Below, one piece after another: positions 9,418-18,626 of a DNA stretch of 64,000 nt (the first letter of the stretch is position 1; every line of letters begins with the position of its first letter). The notes beneath the pieces are model-generated. The model was not told where the DNA came from and did no database searches. It saw nothing but the letters and a program-made list of their open reading frames with translations. This DNA is from a bacterium (lineage in GTDB: Bacteria > Planctomycetota > UBA1135 > UBA2386): positions 489,553 through 553,552 of the forward strand of contig JAUILN010000007.1 of assembly GCA_030432695.1 (NCBI GenBank), written 5' to 3'. The translations under genes and the position numbers were made by a program.

Positions 9418-11736
9418 ATGCCACTCGCCTTCGGGTTCCTGAACCCGCTGTTCCTATGGGCGCTGCCGCTCGCGGCCGTGCCGATCATCATCCACCTGCT
9501 CAACCGGCGGCGCTTCGACCGGCGGCCGTGGGCGGCGATGGAGTTCCTGCTGGCGGCGATGAAGCGCAATCGCCGGCGGCTCAGGATGGAGCAGTGGCTG
9601 ATCCTGCTGCTGCGCACGCTGGCGATCCTGTTGCTGGTGCTGCTGGTCGCGCGCCCGCACCTGCAGGGCTCGGTGCTCGGCGGCCGGGTCGCCCACCACG
9701 TGCTGCTGGTCGACGACTCGGCCTCGATGGCCCACCGCGGCGGCGCCGACGCGGCGTTCGATCGCGGCATCGAAGCGGTGCGCGCACTGGTCACCCGGCT
9801 CGCCGACCAACGACCCGGCGACCTGCTGACCGTGCTGCGCTCCTCAGCGATCGACGCGCCCGAACTGAGCGCGGTGCCGATCGGACCCAACACGCCAGGT
9901 CGGATCCGTGAAGCCACCTCGGCGTGGCAGGTCGGCGACGGTTCCCTCGACCCGGGTCTCGCACTGGCCGCCGCGCGCCGGCTCGCCGAAGCCAGCGAGA
10001 ACGCCGGGGAGACCGAATACCACGTGGTCACCGACATGCGCCGCCGCGACTGGATCGACGGCGCCAGCGGTGAGCTGCGCGATGCACCGCGGGCCTGGTT
10101 CGCCGCGCTCGACGAGGGCCAGCACGTGACCTTCGTCGACGTCGGCGCGAGCGACGCCAACAACCTCGCGGTCACCGCGATCCGCGCGACCGACCGCTCG
10201 TTGGTCGCAGGCGTGCCAACCGGCCTGTCGATCGAGGTCCGCAACCAGGGACCGACCGCCACCACGCCCACCGAGGTGACCCTGCAGGTCGAGGGCGGCA
10301 GCCGCGTGGTCCGGCCGGTCGGAGCCCTGCAGCCGGGCGAGTCGGCGCGGATCGAGATCGAACAGACCTTCACCACCGCTGGGCCGCAGGGAGTCACCGC
10401 CCGCCTGCCCGGTGACCGCTACGGACCCGACGACCTGCGCAGCCTCGCCCTCGACGTGCGGCCCGCGGCGCGCGTCCTGCTGATCGACGGCGATCCCGGC
10501 ACCGACGAGGAGGACCAGGAGATCTTCTATCTGCAGTCGGTCCTCGACCCCGACGCCGAGTTCGTCACGGGCGTCGAGCTGCGGGTCGGCGACGAGCGCC
10601 AGTTCGCCGCGATCGACGCCGCCGAGCTGCGCGACACCGACCTGATCTGTCTGTGCAACGTCGCCCGTCCCGACGACGCGATGGTCGCGAAACTCGAGGA
10701 GTACGTCGCCGGCGGCGGCGGCCTCGCGATCTTCCTCGGCGACCAGATCGACGTCGCCCGCTACCAGACCGCGCTGTGGAAGGCCGGCAGGGGCCTGTTG
10801 CCGGCGGCGCTGGTCGACGTGGCGGGGGACGTCGACGACCCCGAACCGGTCTACCTCGCCGACGAGGACCATCCGGTGCTCGCCACCGCGACCGACCTGC
10901 TGCGGTTCCTGTTCGCCGAGCAGACCCGGCTGGGCCGCTGGTTCGAGCTGCTGCCCGGCGACGAGGCGCCCTGCGACGTCCTGCTGCGGGTGCGCGACGC
11001 GGATGGCAGCCCGCTGCTGGTCGCGCGCCAGTACACCGCGGGCGGCACCGATGCCGGTGAGGTCTACCTGCTCGCCACCACCGCCGACGCGCAGTGGCAC
11101 AACATGCAGGGACTGCCGGTGTTCCCGATCCTGATCAGTCAGCTGCAGGCCCACGCCACCCGCGCCCAGACGCCGGGAGTCCGCAACCTCGACCCCGACG
11201 GAGTGCTCACCGTCCGCGTCGACCCCGCCCGCCACCGTCCCGACGTCGCGGTCGCCCCGACCAGCGCCGCCGACGACGTGATCACGTTCGCCGCCACGAT
11301 CGCCGAGGCAGCCGGCGGTGCGGGGGCCGGCGGTGCAGGGGCCGGCGGTGCAGGGGCCGGCGGTGAGGGCGCGGGTGGCGGAGCAGCAGGAGCACCGACC
11401 GATCCGCTCGACGTCGCCGTGCCGATGCGCGCACTGCAGGGCTACGGCCTGTTCGAGGTCCGCCGCGAGCTGCACGCCGGCGGTGCGGAACGCGAGTACG
11501 TGGCCCGCAACCCACTGCTCGCCGAGGGTGAACTGGAACCGCTGTCGGCCGGCACCCTGCGCGGCACCCTGCCCGAGTCCGCCCAGGATCGGGTCACCAT
11601 CGTCCGCGCCGCCGACGGCGCAGGCGCCGTGCGCGACCTGTCCGCGCAGAGTTCCCTGTGGCGCTGGCTCGGCCTGTTGATGGTCGTCGGCATGCTGCTC
11701 GAGACGGTCCTGGCGTGGAGGTTCGGTCGGCGCTGA
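9418..11736 (+). CDS. BatA-type membrane protein with VWA domain
   Basis: 772 residues. The N-terminus shows the two-helix BatA/aerotolerance signature (FLNPLFLWALPLAAVPIIIHLLNRR, then a second helix LLRTLAILLLVLLVARPH). A VWA domain follows with the metal-site motif DDSAS and a later Asp in VVTDMRRRDW. After it come CARDB-like beta segments (ITAIRATDRS to QPGESARIEIEQ), a glutamine-amidotransferase-like fold, and a single C-terminal helix (LLMVVGMLLETVLAW). Bat proteins work with MoxR ATPases at the membrane; no moxR gene lies in this window. An internal Gly/Ala-rich segment is encoded by a 15-bp repeat. Start ATG is 4 nt after the upstream stop. Confidence 0.85.
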   Translation: MPLAFGFLNPLFLWALPLAAVPIIIHLLNRRRFDRRPWAAMEFLLAAMKRNRRRLRMEQWLILLLRTLAILLLVLLVARPHLQGSVLGGRVAHHVLLVDDSASMAHRGGADAAFDRGIEAVRALVTRLADQRPGDLLTVLRSSAIDAPELSAVPIGPNTPGRIREATSAWQVGDGSLDPGLALAAARRLAEASENAGETEYHVVTDMRRRDWIDGASGELRDAPRAWFAALDEGQHVTFVDVGASDANNLAVTAIRATDRSLVAGVPTGLSIEVRNQGPTATTPTEVTLQVEGGSRVVRPVGALQPGESARIEIEQTFTTAGPQGVTARLPGDRYGPDDLRSLALDVRPAARVLLIDGDPGTDEEDQEIFYLQSVLDPDAEFVTGVELRVGDERQFAAIDAAELRDTDLICLCNVARPDDAMVAKLEEYVAGGGGLAIFLGDQIDVARYQTALWKAGRGLLPAALVDVAGDVDDPEPVYLADEDHPVLATATDLLRFLFAEQTRLGRWFELLPGDEAPCDVLLRVRDADGSPLLVARQYTAGGTDAGEVYLLATTADAQWHNMQGLPVFPILISQLQAHATRAQTPGVRNLDPDGVLTVRVDPARHRPDVAVAPTSAADDVITFAATIAEAAGGAGAGGAGAGGAGAGGEGAGGGAAGAPTDPLDVAVPMRALQGYGLFEVRRELHAGGAEREYVARNPLLAEGELEPLSAGTLRGTLPESAQDRVTIVRAADGAGAVRDLSAQSSLWRWLGLLMVVGMLLETVLAWRFGRR
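11311..11370 (+). repeat. Four tandem 15-bp units inside the BatA-type gene
   Basis: Units of GCCGGCGGTGCAGGG or one- to three-base variants are repeated four times in frame, encoding Ala-Gly-Gly-Ala-Gly periods. It is probably a flexible linker and likely to vary in copy number by slippage. Confidence 0.85.
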
Positions 11737-11756
11737 GCCGTCCGGGGAGAACACCG

Positions 11757-14249
11757 ATGCAAGAGCTACTGCGCAGGATCGCCGCATGGCGCGACGTGCC
11801 GATCGAGGACGGCACCGAGCTGCACGTCGAACTCGCGGGCTTCCCGAGCGGCGGCCTGGGGCTCTTGGTCCTGGTCGGGATCCTGCTCTCGCTGGCGCTG
11901 GTGGTCTACGCCTACCGCCGTGAGAGCCGCAATCTGTCGGGCGGCCGGCGCGGCCTCCTGATGGTGCTGCGCATGGTCGCGGTGCTGCTGGCGGTGGTGC
12001 TGCTGCTCGATCCGCAACTGGTGGCGGTGCGCCGCGAGGTCCAGCCGGGCCACACCATCCTGCTGGTCGACACCTCGCAGTCGATGGGTCACCGCGACGC
12101 CTACGAGCGTCCGGCGGTCGAGTCGCTGGCCACCGGCTGGAAGGGTCTGGGGATCGCCGACCCCGCCATCACCCCGCGGATCGAACTGGTGCGCGCGCTG
12201 CTGGCGCACGGCGACGGCGAGCTGCTCGAGCGACTGCGGAGCCGCAACAAGGTGCTGGTCTACGGATTCGGTGCCGCGCTGGAACCACTGGGCAGCCTGG
12301 AGTTCCAGAACCCCGCCACCGCCGCCCGAGCGACCGCGGCCCCGAACGACCAAGAAGACCCTGCCGTCGATCCGATCGAGGCATTCGACCCCGAGACGCT
12401 GGCCGCGTCCGGCACCTACTCGAATCTGGGTGGCGCGGTCCGCGCCGCGCTCGGCCGCAGCGGCTCCGCCAACGTCGCCGGCGTGGTGTTGATCACCGAC
12501 GGCCGTCGCAACCTCGGCCCGCAGGGTCCCGAAGTGGCGCGCATGCTCAAGAACCGCGGCGTGCCGACCACCGTGGTGGTGCCGGTCGGCGATCCGTCGC
12601 CGGTGCAGACACTGCGGATCGAGCGCCTCGACGCCCCGGAGAAGGTGTTCCAGAAGGACCCCTTCGAGATCAGCGCGGTGGTCGAGGCCCAGGGCTACGG
12701 CGACCTGGAGTTCCCGGTCCACCTGGTCCGCACCGACGCCGCCAACGGCGATCCGGTCACGATCCGCACCGAGACCGCGCGGATCCTCGCCGGCACGCCC
12801 GAGACCACGGTCCGCTTCGGTGATCTGCGGTCCGAGGTCACCGGAGTGGCGACGTGGTCGGTAGTCATCGAGCCGCCGCGCTTCGAGGCCGAGTCCGACG
12901 AACGGCACGTGCGCCGTGCCCGCATCGAGGTGCTCGGCGAGAAGACCCGGGTGCTGCTGCTCGCCGGCGGCCCGAGCCACGAGTACCGCATCCTCCGCAA
13001 CCTGCTGACCCGCGACGACACCATCGAGCTGTCGTGCTGGCTCACCAGCGCCGACCCGGACTTCCCGCAGGACGGCAACGTGTCGCTGGAGAAGCTCCCG
13101 GCCACCCGCGAGGAGATGGAGGACTTCGACGTCTTCATCCTGCTCGACCCCGACTCCTCGAAGCTCACGCCCGAGTGGTGCGAGGCGGTCGCGGAGCAGA
13201 TCCGCGAGAACGGCGCCGGCATGTGGTGGGGCTGCGGCGAGAAGTACACCCTCGACGCGCTGCGCGAAGGCGCGACCACCGCACCGCTCGCCGAGCTGCT
13301 GCCGGTGATCCCTGACGTGCAGGAGGCCGACACGCGGATCGGCCTGGCGCGCGGCATGCCCCGCGCGTTCCGCTACCAGCTCACCACCGACGGCACGACC
13401 CACAAGGCGACCCGCGTCGCCGAAGACCGCGCCGAGAGCGAGACGATCTGGGCCCGGCTGCCGGGCTTCTATTTCGTGTTCCCGGTGGAGCGCGCCAAAC
13501 CCGGAGCGCAGGTCCTCGTCGAGCACGAGCAGCCCGGCGCTGCCGGCAGCGGCCCGTTCCCGCTGCTGGCGTCGGGGTTCGTCGGCTCGGGGCGGGTGCT
13601 GTTCTGCGCGACCGACGACACCTACCGCTGGCGGACCACCTTCGAGAACGCCTACGACCGGTTCTGGGTCAAGGGCATCCGCTACCTGTTCGAGGGTCGA
13701 CTCGGGGCCGGCAACAGCCGGGTCCGCATCGAGGTCGACGAGGAGACGGTGGAACTCGGCCAACCGCAGAGGGTGATCGTCGAGCTCCGCGACGAGGCCT
13801 TCGAGCCCCTGGTGGTCGACGGCCACACCGTCCTGCTCGAGGACGAGGACGGCGTCGGCGAGGAGCTGGCGCTGGAGCCCGTCGAAGGCGTACCCGGCCA
13901 GTACCAGGCCTGGATCCGTCCGACCCGCACCGGCTGGTTCCGCGTCGCGCCGACCGAGGAAGGCGACGGCCCCGCGGCCGAGGCCACCTTCCAGGTGGTG
14001 CCCGCGGCCCTCGAGAAGGAGGGCCCGAGCGACCTCCCCGAACTCACCGCGATCGCCGCCGCACCCGGTGGCGTGTTGGTCGCCCGCCCCGACGAGGCGC
14101 TGACGGCGATCGACGCGATCCGCGCCGAGACCCGCATCGAGCCCTACACCAACTCCCGCACGCTGTGGGACTCGTGGTGGACGCTCGGCGCCCTGACCCT
14201 CGTGCTCGCCCTCGAGTGGTGGATCCGCAAGAGGTCGAACCTGCTATGA
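11757..14249 (+). CDS. Membrane VWA / glutamine-amidotransferase-like protein
   Basis: 830 residues from ATG 11757, with GGGGAG 8 nt upstream. Two N-terminal membrane helices (about 28-47 and 62-82) lead into a VWA domain with DTSQS, a Thr in GTYSNLGG and Asp in LITDGRRN, the usual metal-site set. A class-I glutamine-amidotransferase-like domain follows (VLLLAGGPSHEYRILRNLL). Its expected Cys nucleophile elbow appears as WWGCGEKY, where a Cys is present but activity is unproven. A beta-rich segment and a final helix (WWTLGALTLVLALEWWI) complete it. This architecture is common beside BatA-type genes in Planctomycetota. The stop overlaps the next start as ATGA. Confidence 0.8.
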   Translation: MQELLRRIAAWRDVPIEDGTELHVELAGFPSGGLGLLVLVGILLSLALVVYAYRRESRNLSGGRRGLLMVLRMVAVLLAVVLLLDPQLVAVRREVQPGHTILLVDTSQSMGHRDAYERPAVESLATGWKGLGIADPAITPRIELVRALLAHGDGELLERLRSRNKVLVYGFGAALEPLGSLEFQNPATAARATAAPNDQEDPAVDPIEAFDPETLAASGTYSNLGGAVRAALGRSGSANVAGVVLITDGRRNLGPQGPEVARMLKNRGVPTTVVVPVGDPSPVQTLRIERLDAPEKVFQKDPFEISAVVEAQGYGDLEFPVHLVRTDAANGDPVTIRTETARILAGTPETTVRFGDLRSEVTGVATWSVVIEPPRFEAESDERHVRRARIEVLGEKTRVLLLAGGPSHEYRILRNLLTRDDTIELSCWLTSADPDFPQDGNVSLEKLPATREEMEDFDVFILLDPDSSKLTPEWCEAVAEQIRENGAGMWWGCGEKYTLDALREGATTAPLAELLPVIPDVQEADTRIGLARGMPRAFRYQLTTDGTTHKATRVAEDRAESETIWARLPGFYFVFPVERAKPGAQVLVEHEQPGAAGSGPFPLLASGFVGSGRVLFCATDDTYRWRTTFENAYDRFWVKGIRYLFEGRLGAGNSRVRIEVDEETVELGQPQRVIVELRDEAFEPLVVDGHTVLLEDEDGVGEELALEPVEGVPGQYQAWIRPTRTGWFRVAPTEEGDGPAAEATFQVVPAALEKEGPSDLPELTAIAAAPGGVLVARPDEALTAIDAIRAETRIEPYTNSRTLWDSWWTLGALTLVLALEWWIRKRSNLL

Positions 14250-16585
14250 CGAGCACCGAACCCCAGACCAGGACTCCCGCGGCCCCGGCGGCGGCCGGCC
14301 CGCTCGGCTCGTCGCTGAAGTCCGCGCACGAAGTGTTCGCCGGTCTGCGCACCCGCGCGCGGGTCGGCATCCTCGTCGAGGGCGCCGCCGTACTCGGCAT
14401 CGCCGCGGCGGTGTTCGTGTTCGTCAGCTACGGCCTCGACCGGATGCTCGAGCTGGAGCGGCCGTTCCGCATCGCGGTCGCCGCCGTGTTCGGACTCGTC
14501 GCGCTGCGGCTCGCGGCACGACGCATCGTCACCCCACTGCGCACCGCACTCGACGACGACGAGATGGCGCTGGCGATCGAGCGCGTCGAACCGGGCCTGC
14601 ACCAGGGCCTGATCTCCGCGGTGCAGTTCGATCGCGATCTGTTGCAGCCCAAGAGCGGCGGTGCCCACGGCGAGTCGACCGCGCTGATGCGCGAGGTGGT
14701 CGCCGACATCGAGGCCCGCGTGGGCCGGGTCCAGGCGATCCGTGCGCTCGACGCCCGACGGGTGCTGCGCTACGTCGGTCTGTTGATCGTCGGCTTCGGC
14801 GCGGTCGCGACGTGGATCGGCATGGCACCGGCCGAGGCGGCGCTGTGGGCACGTCGCAACCTGCTGTTCGCCGACCAGCCCTGGCCGCGGAACACCTTCC
14901 TGCAGTTCCTCGACGTGCCGGCCGATGGCGTGATCCGCATCGCCGAGCGAGAGGACCTGACGCTGCGCGTCGACGCCCAGGGAGTCGTCCCCGAACGCCT
15001 CGAGCTGGAGGTCCGCTTCAGCAGCGGCGAGACCGCCGACCGGCCGATGGACCGGGTGGGGGAGCGCGAGTTCTCGGCTCGCCTCGAGTCGGTGCTCGAA
15101 GACGCCGAGGTGCGCGCGGTCGGCGGCGACGGCGTGACCGAGGTGCTCCGCATCCAGCTGGTCCCGCGGCCGCGGGTCACCGACCTGCAGGTCACGATCT
15201 CCTGGCCGGACTACCTCGGCCGCGAACCCGAGACCTTCGAGCCGAGCGGCGGCGGGATCACCCTGGTCCGCGGCAGCAGCCTCGGCGTCCGCGCCCGGAC
15301 CACCAAGCCGATCGCCCAGGCGGCGCTCCGACTCGGTCAGGACCAGCGCATCCCGGTGACCGTCTCCGGTGCCGACGCCACCGAACTCCACGCCGAGTTC
15401 GTGCCCGAGGACACCGTGCTCGCCAGCCTCGACGTGGTCGACCACGACAACCTGGGTCCCGAGCTGCCGCCCGAGCTGGCGATCCGGGTCGGCGACGACC
15501 TGGCACCGGCGCTCGACTACTCGACCGACGGGATCGGCACGATGATCACCGCGTACGCACGCATCCCCGGAGTGCTCCGGTTGCGCGACGACCACGGGGT
15601 GTTCGCGGTCGAGGGCGGATTCCGGACCCGCGACGCCGAGGCGCCGGAGGCGATCCCGAACGCAGGTGATGGCGAGTCGGTCGCCGCGCCAGAGGAACAG
15701 CCGTTCGAGCCCGGCCCGTTCCAGTGGGCCGACGCGCTGGAGGCCGGCCGCGCCGAACAGGACCTGACGGTGGTCCTCGACCTGCTCGAGCTCAACCCCG
15801 AACAGGACGCCGCCAACGCCAACAACCGCGTGCGACCCGGCATGCTGCTGAGCCTGCGCTTCGCCGCCACCGATGCCCAGGCGCGCGGTGCCACACCGGG
15901 AGTTTCCGAAGCGGGGCGTGGAGAGAGCGACGTGTTGAGCCTTCGCGTGGTGACGATCGAGACGCTGCTCGAGGACCTGCGTCGTCGCCAGGACGAACAG
16001 GCCCGGGAACTCGAGCGCGTCCTCGACCAGCTGATCCTGTCGCGCAGCGTGCTCGCCGAGATCGTGTCCCCGACCGGGCCCGACGCCGAGAAGGCCGCCG
16101 AGGCCTTGCGCCAGGTCGAGACCCTCGGCCGTCGCCAGATCGCGCTGGGGAAGAAGTCCCAGACCATTGCCGAGCGCTACGGCCGCATCGTCTCCGAGAT
16201 GGAGAACAACCGGCTCTACCAGGAGCCCAAAGTCACCCGGCAGATCCGGGAGCGGGTGGTCGATCCGCTCGCGGCAGCGGCCGAGGAGGACTTCCCGACC
16301 ACGGCGGATGCCACCTTCGCCTTCGCCGAAGCCGGAACGGAAGACTCAAGAGAATACGTCGTCAGAGGTTATGACGACCTGATTGCAACGGTGCGACGCG
16401 TGCTCCAACAGATGGAGCGCGCGGAGAGCATCGCGGCGATCGCCGAGGCCCTACGCGGGGTGATCCGCACCGAGCGCCAGGCCGAGGAACTCATCGAGAA
16501 GCTCCGCGACGATGCCGGCGCGGGGATCTTCGGTAACCCCGACCCGAAGCCCGATGACGGACCCGGGAAGCGCGAGGACAAGTAA
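14246..16585 (+). CDS. DUF4175-like membrane protein
   Basis: 779 residues; the ATG overlaps the previous stop (ATGA), so translational coupling is likely. Residues about 40-105 form two membrane helices, followed by a short amphipathic segment and a third helix at about 180-195. A long periplasmic region with Ig-like beta strands comes next, and the last 220 residues are charged and helical with coiled-coil character (RRQDEQARELERVLDQL). It resembles DUF4175-type proteins that often accompany VWA membrane proteins; the assignment is by architecture only. No enzymatic motif was seen. Confidence 0.6.
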   Translation: MTSTEPQTRTPAAPAAAGPLGSSLKSAHEVFAGLRTRARVGILVEGAAVLGIAAAVFVFVSYGLDRMLELERPFRIAVAAVFGLVALRLAARRIVTPLRTALDDDEMALAIERVEPGLHQGLISAVQFDRDLLQPKSGGAHGESTALMREVVADIEARVGRVQAIRALDARRVLRYVGLLIVGFGAVATWIGMAPAEAALWARRNLLFADQPWPRNTFLQFLDVPADGVIRIAEREDLTLRVDAQGVVPERLELEVRFSSGETADRPMDRVGEREFSARLESVLEDAEVRAVGGDGVTEVLRIQLVPRPRVTDLQVTISWPDYLGREPETFEPSGGGITLVRGSSLGVRARTTKPIAQAALRLGQDQRIPVTVSGADATELHAEFVPEDTVLASLDVVDHDNLGPELPPELAIRVGDDLAPALDYSTDGIGTMITAYARIPGVLRLRDDHGVFAVEGGFRTRDAEAPEAIPNAGDGESVAAPEEQPFEPGPFQWADALEAGRAEQDLTVVLDLLELNPEQDAANANNRVRPGMLLSLRFAATDAQARGATPGVSEAGRGESDVLSLRVVTIETLLEDLRRRQDEQARELERVLDQLILSRSVLAEIVSPTGPDAEKAAEALRQVETLGRRQIALGKKSQTIAERYGRIVSEMENNRLYQEPKVTRQIRERVVDPLAAAAEEDFPTTADATFAFAEAGTEDSREYVVRGYDDLIATVRRVLQQMERAESIAAIAEALRGVIRTERQAEELIEKLRDDAGAGIFGNPDPKPDDGPGKREDK

Positions 16586-16681
16586 TCTGACGCCTGCGCA
16601 CTCCGCACCGAACCAGGCCGCCGCGTAGACGTCACCCCCGACGTCGCAACACGCGCGACCGACAACGCCGAGAGAGACGAC

Positions 16682-18622
16682 ATGACCGTCCTGACCCGCA
16701 CCCTCTGCGCCGCCCTGGCGCTGGTCGCGTTCTGCGTGACCGGCACCGAAGCGCTCCGCGCCCAGAACGAGGCGACCACCCTGCAGCAGGAGGCGGAACG
16801 CAAGTTCAGCGAGCTGCACGAGCGCATGCAGAAGCTGCAGCTGCTCAAGGCGGAGTCCGAGCCCGACGCGGCGGCGACCCTCGACGCCGGCAACCGCTTC
16901 ATCCAGGAGCGCGAGCTGCGGCAGGCGATGAGCGAGGTGCGCAGCCTGCTCGGCGACGAGCGCTACGACGAAGCCCTGGCGCAGATGGACGCGGTCACCA
17001 AGGACCTGCAGCGTCTGCTCGACCTGTTGCTCGACCGCAACCTCGACCTGCAGGACCTGCTCGACGAGATCAAGCGGCTCGAGGAGTACAAGGACCGGGT
17101 CGAGGAGCTGCTCACCGAACAGCAGGACCACAAGGACCGCAGCGCCGAGGCCGAAGCCCTCGAGAAGCACCTTCAGGAACTCGAGGAGGCCAAGGACGCC
17201 GTCCAGCAACTGATCGACGACCAGGACAAGTTGCGCGACGCCGCCAATAAGGCCGGTCTGCAGGCTGCGGAGAACGCCGCCAAGGAGATGTCGGAGGCCG
17301 AGGGCGACCTCAAGCAGCGCACCGAGGACCTCGAGCCCAAGCTGCGCAAGCTGGAGCGTGACGCCGAGAAGCTGGCCGAGAAGAAGGGCGAGGCCAAGGA
17401 TGGCGCGCCCAAGGACGGCAAGCCCTCCGATCCGAAGAGCGGCGAACCCAAGGACGGCGAGTCGAAGGACGGCAAGCCGGGCGAAGGCAAGTGCTCCGGC
17501 GCCTGCCAGGGCGCATCGAAGTCGATGGGCCAAGCCCAGGAGAAGCTGCAGAAGAACCAGCCCGAGCGCAGCCTCGAGGACATGGACCGCGCCAAGGCCA
17601 AGCTCCAGGAGTCGCTGAACGAACTCGAGAAGCTCAGCGAGGATGCCAAGCGCCGCCTCATGCAGCTGCCCTACGACCAGCAGTCCAAGGCCCAGGAGCG
17701 CACCAAGGTCTCCACCGACAAGCTCGCCCAGGACATGGAGTCCGACGACAAGAAGGGCGACTCCGAGGGCAAGCCGCAGCAGACCCCGGGCAAGCGCAAC
17801 GTCCAGCAGGCGGTGCCGAAGCAGAAGGCCGCCGCAGGTCAGCTCAAGGAGTACAAGCCGGGCGAGGCCAAGCAGGACCAGCAGGACGCGCTGGACCAGC
17901 TCGAGAAGGCCAAGAAGGAACTCGAGGACGCACTGGCCCAGTTGCGCCAGGAACTCCAGGACGAGGTGCTGCGCGCCCTCGAGGAGCGCTTCGCCGAGAT
18001 GCTTGAGCGTCAGAAGGTGCTGGGCGAGCGGACCAAGGCCGCCGACCGCCTGGCCGAACAGAGCGTCACCGCCGAAGGTACCGTGCCCCGCGCGGTCGCC
18101 GACCGGGCGCTGGAGATCGGCGCGGGCGAGCGCGAGCTGGCCGGCGAGGCCCACGACGCGCTCAAGCTCCTCGAGGAAGACGGCTCGACCGCCGGCTTCC
18201 CGGAGGTCGTCGGGATCCTGCGTGACGACCTGAACTCGGTGGCCGACCGGCTCGAGCGCGCCAAGGTCGCCGCGGTGACCCAGGCGATGCAGGCCGAGAT
18301 CGAGCAGACCCTCAAGGACCTGATCGACGCGCTGCGCCGCACCATCGAGCAGAAGGAGGGCGGCGGCCAGCCTTGCCAGTGCAACGGCCAGCCGGTGCTG
18401 GTGCCGCGCTCCGCCGAGCTGAAGCTGGTGATGATCAAGCAGAAGCGCGTCAACTCGCGCACCAAGGCCTACGACGAGGAGGTGCCGGAGCAGCTCCGCG
18501 TCACCGACGAGGCCAGGGACGCCGCCGGCGAGCTGGCCCGTCAGCAGGGCAAGGTCGAGGATCTGCTGCGCAAGATCGCGACGCAGATCCAGAAGGACGA
18601 GCAGGCGGCGGGAGGCAACTGA
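16682..18622 (+). CDS. Exported long coiled-coil protein
   Basis: 646 residues. A signal peptide (MTVLTRTLCAALALVAFCVTGTEALRAQ) is followed by almost continuous heptad-like helix from about 30 to 250. A Lys/Gly/Asp/Pro/Ser low-complexity stretch lies near 235-270 (repeated KDG and PKDGKPSDPKSGEPKDG). Then comes a short Cys-containing KCSGACQG motif and more coiled coil. Another CxC pair (PCQCNG) lies near 565. No family function is recognised. Placement between a membrane VWA partner and a TPR-like exported protein suggests a periplasmic rod or tether. A 96-nt gap before it is the largest in the block and could hold an internal promoter. Confidence 0.75.
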   Translation: MTVLTRTLCAALALVAFCVTGTEALRAQNEATTLQQEAERKFSELHERMQKLQLLKAESEPDAAATLDAGNRFIQERELRQAMSEVRSLLGDERYDEALAQMDAVTKDLQRLLDLLLDRNLDLQDLLDEIKRLEEYKDRVEELLTEQQDHKDRSAEAEALEKHLQELEEAKDAVQQLIDDQDKLRDAANKAGLQAAENAAKEMSEAEGDLKQRTEDLEPKLRKLERDAEKLAEKKGEAKDGAPKDGKPSDPKSGEPKDGESKDGKPGEGKCSGACQGASKSMGQAQEKLQKNQPERSLEDMDRAKAKLQESLNELEKLSEDAKRRLMQLPYDQQSKAQERTKVSTDKLAQDMESDDKKGDSEGKPQQTPGKRNVQQAVPKQKAAAGQLKEYKPGEAKQDQQDALDQLEKAKKELEDALAQLRQELQDEVLRALEERFAEMLERQKVLGERTKAADRLAEQSVTAEGTVPRAVADRALEIGAGERELAGEAHDALKLLEEDGSTAGFPEVVGILRDDLNSVADRLERAKVAAVTQAMQAEIEQTLKDLIDALRRTIEQKEGGGQPCQCNGQPVLVPRSAELKLVMIKQKRVNSRTKAYDEEVPEQLRVTDEARDAAGELARQQGKVEDLLRKIATQIQKDEQAAGGN

Positions 18623-18626
18623 CCCG

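Noticed and set aside
7989-10397. 802-aa minus-strand ORF across the squalene-fold and BatA genes
   Set aside because: Translation is a Gly/Arg/Val-rich shadow of the paralogous pair and has no start signal or family motif.
9418-11736. Possible Slr-type selenoprotein or frameshift in the Gly/Ala-rich part
   Set aside because: The 15-bp repeat keeps frame throughout and the VWA and C-terminal parts read continuously.
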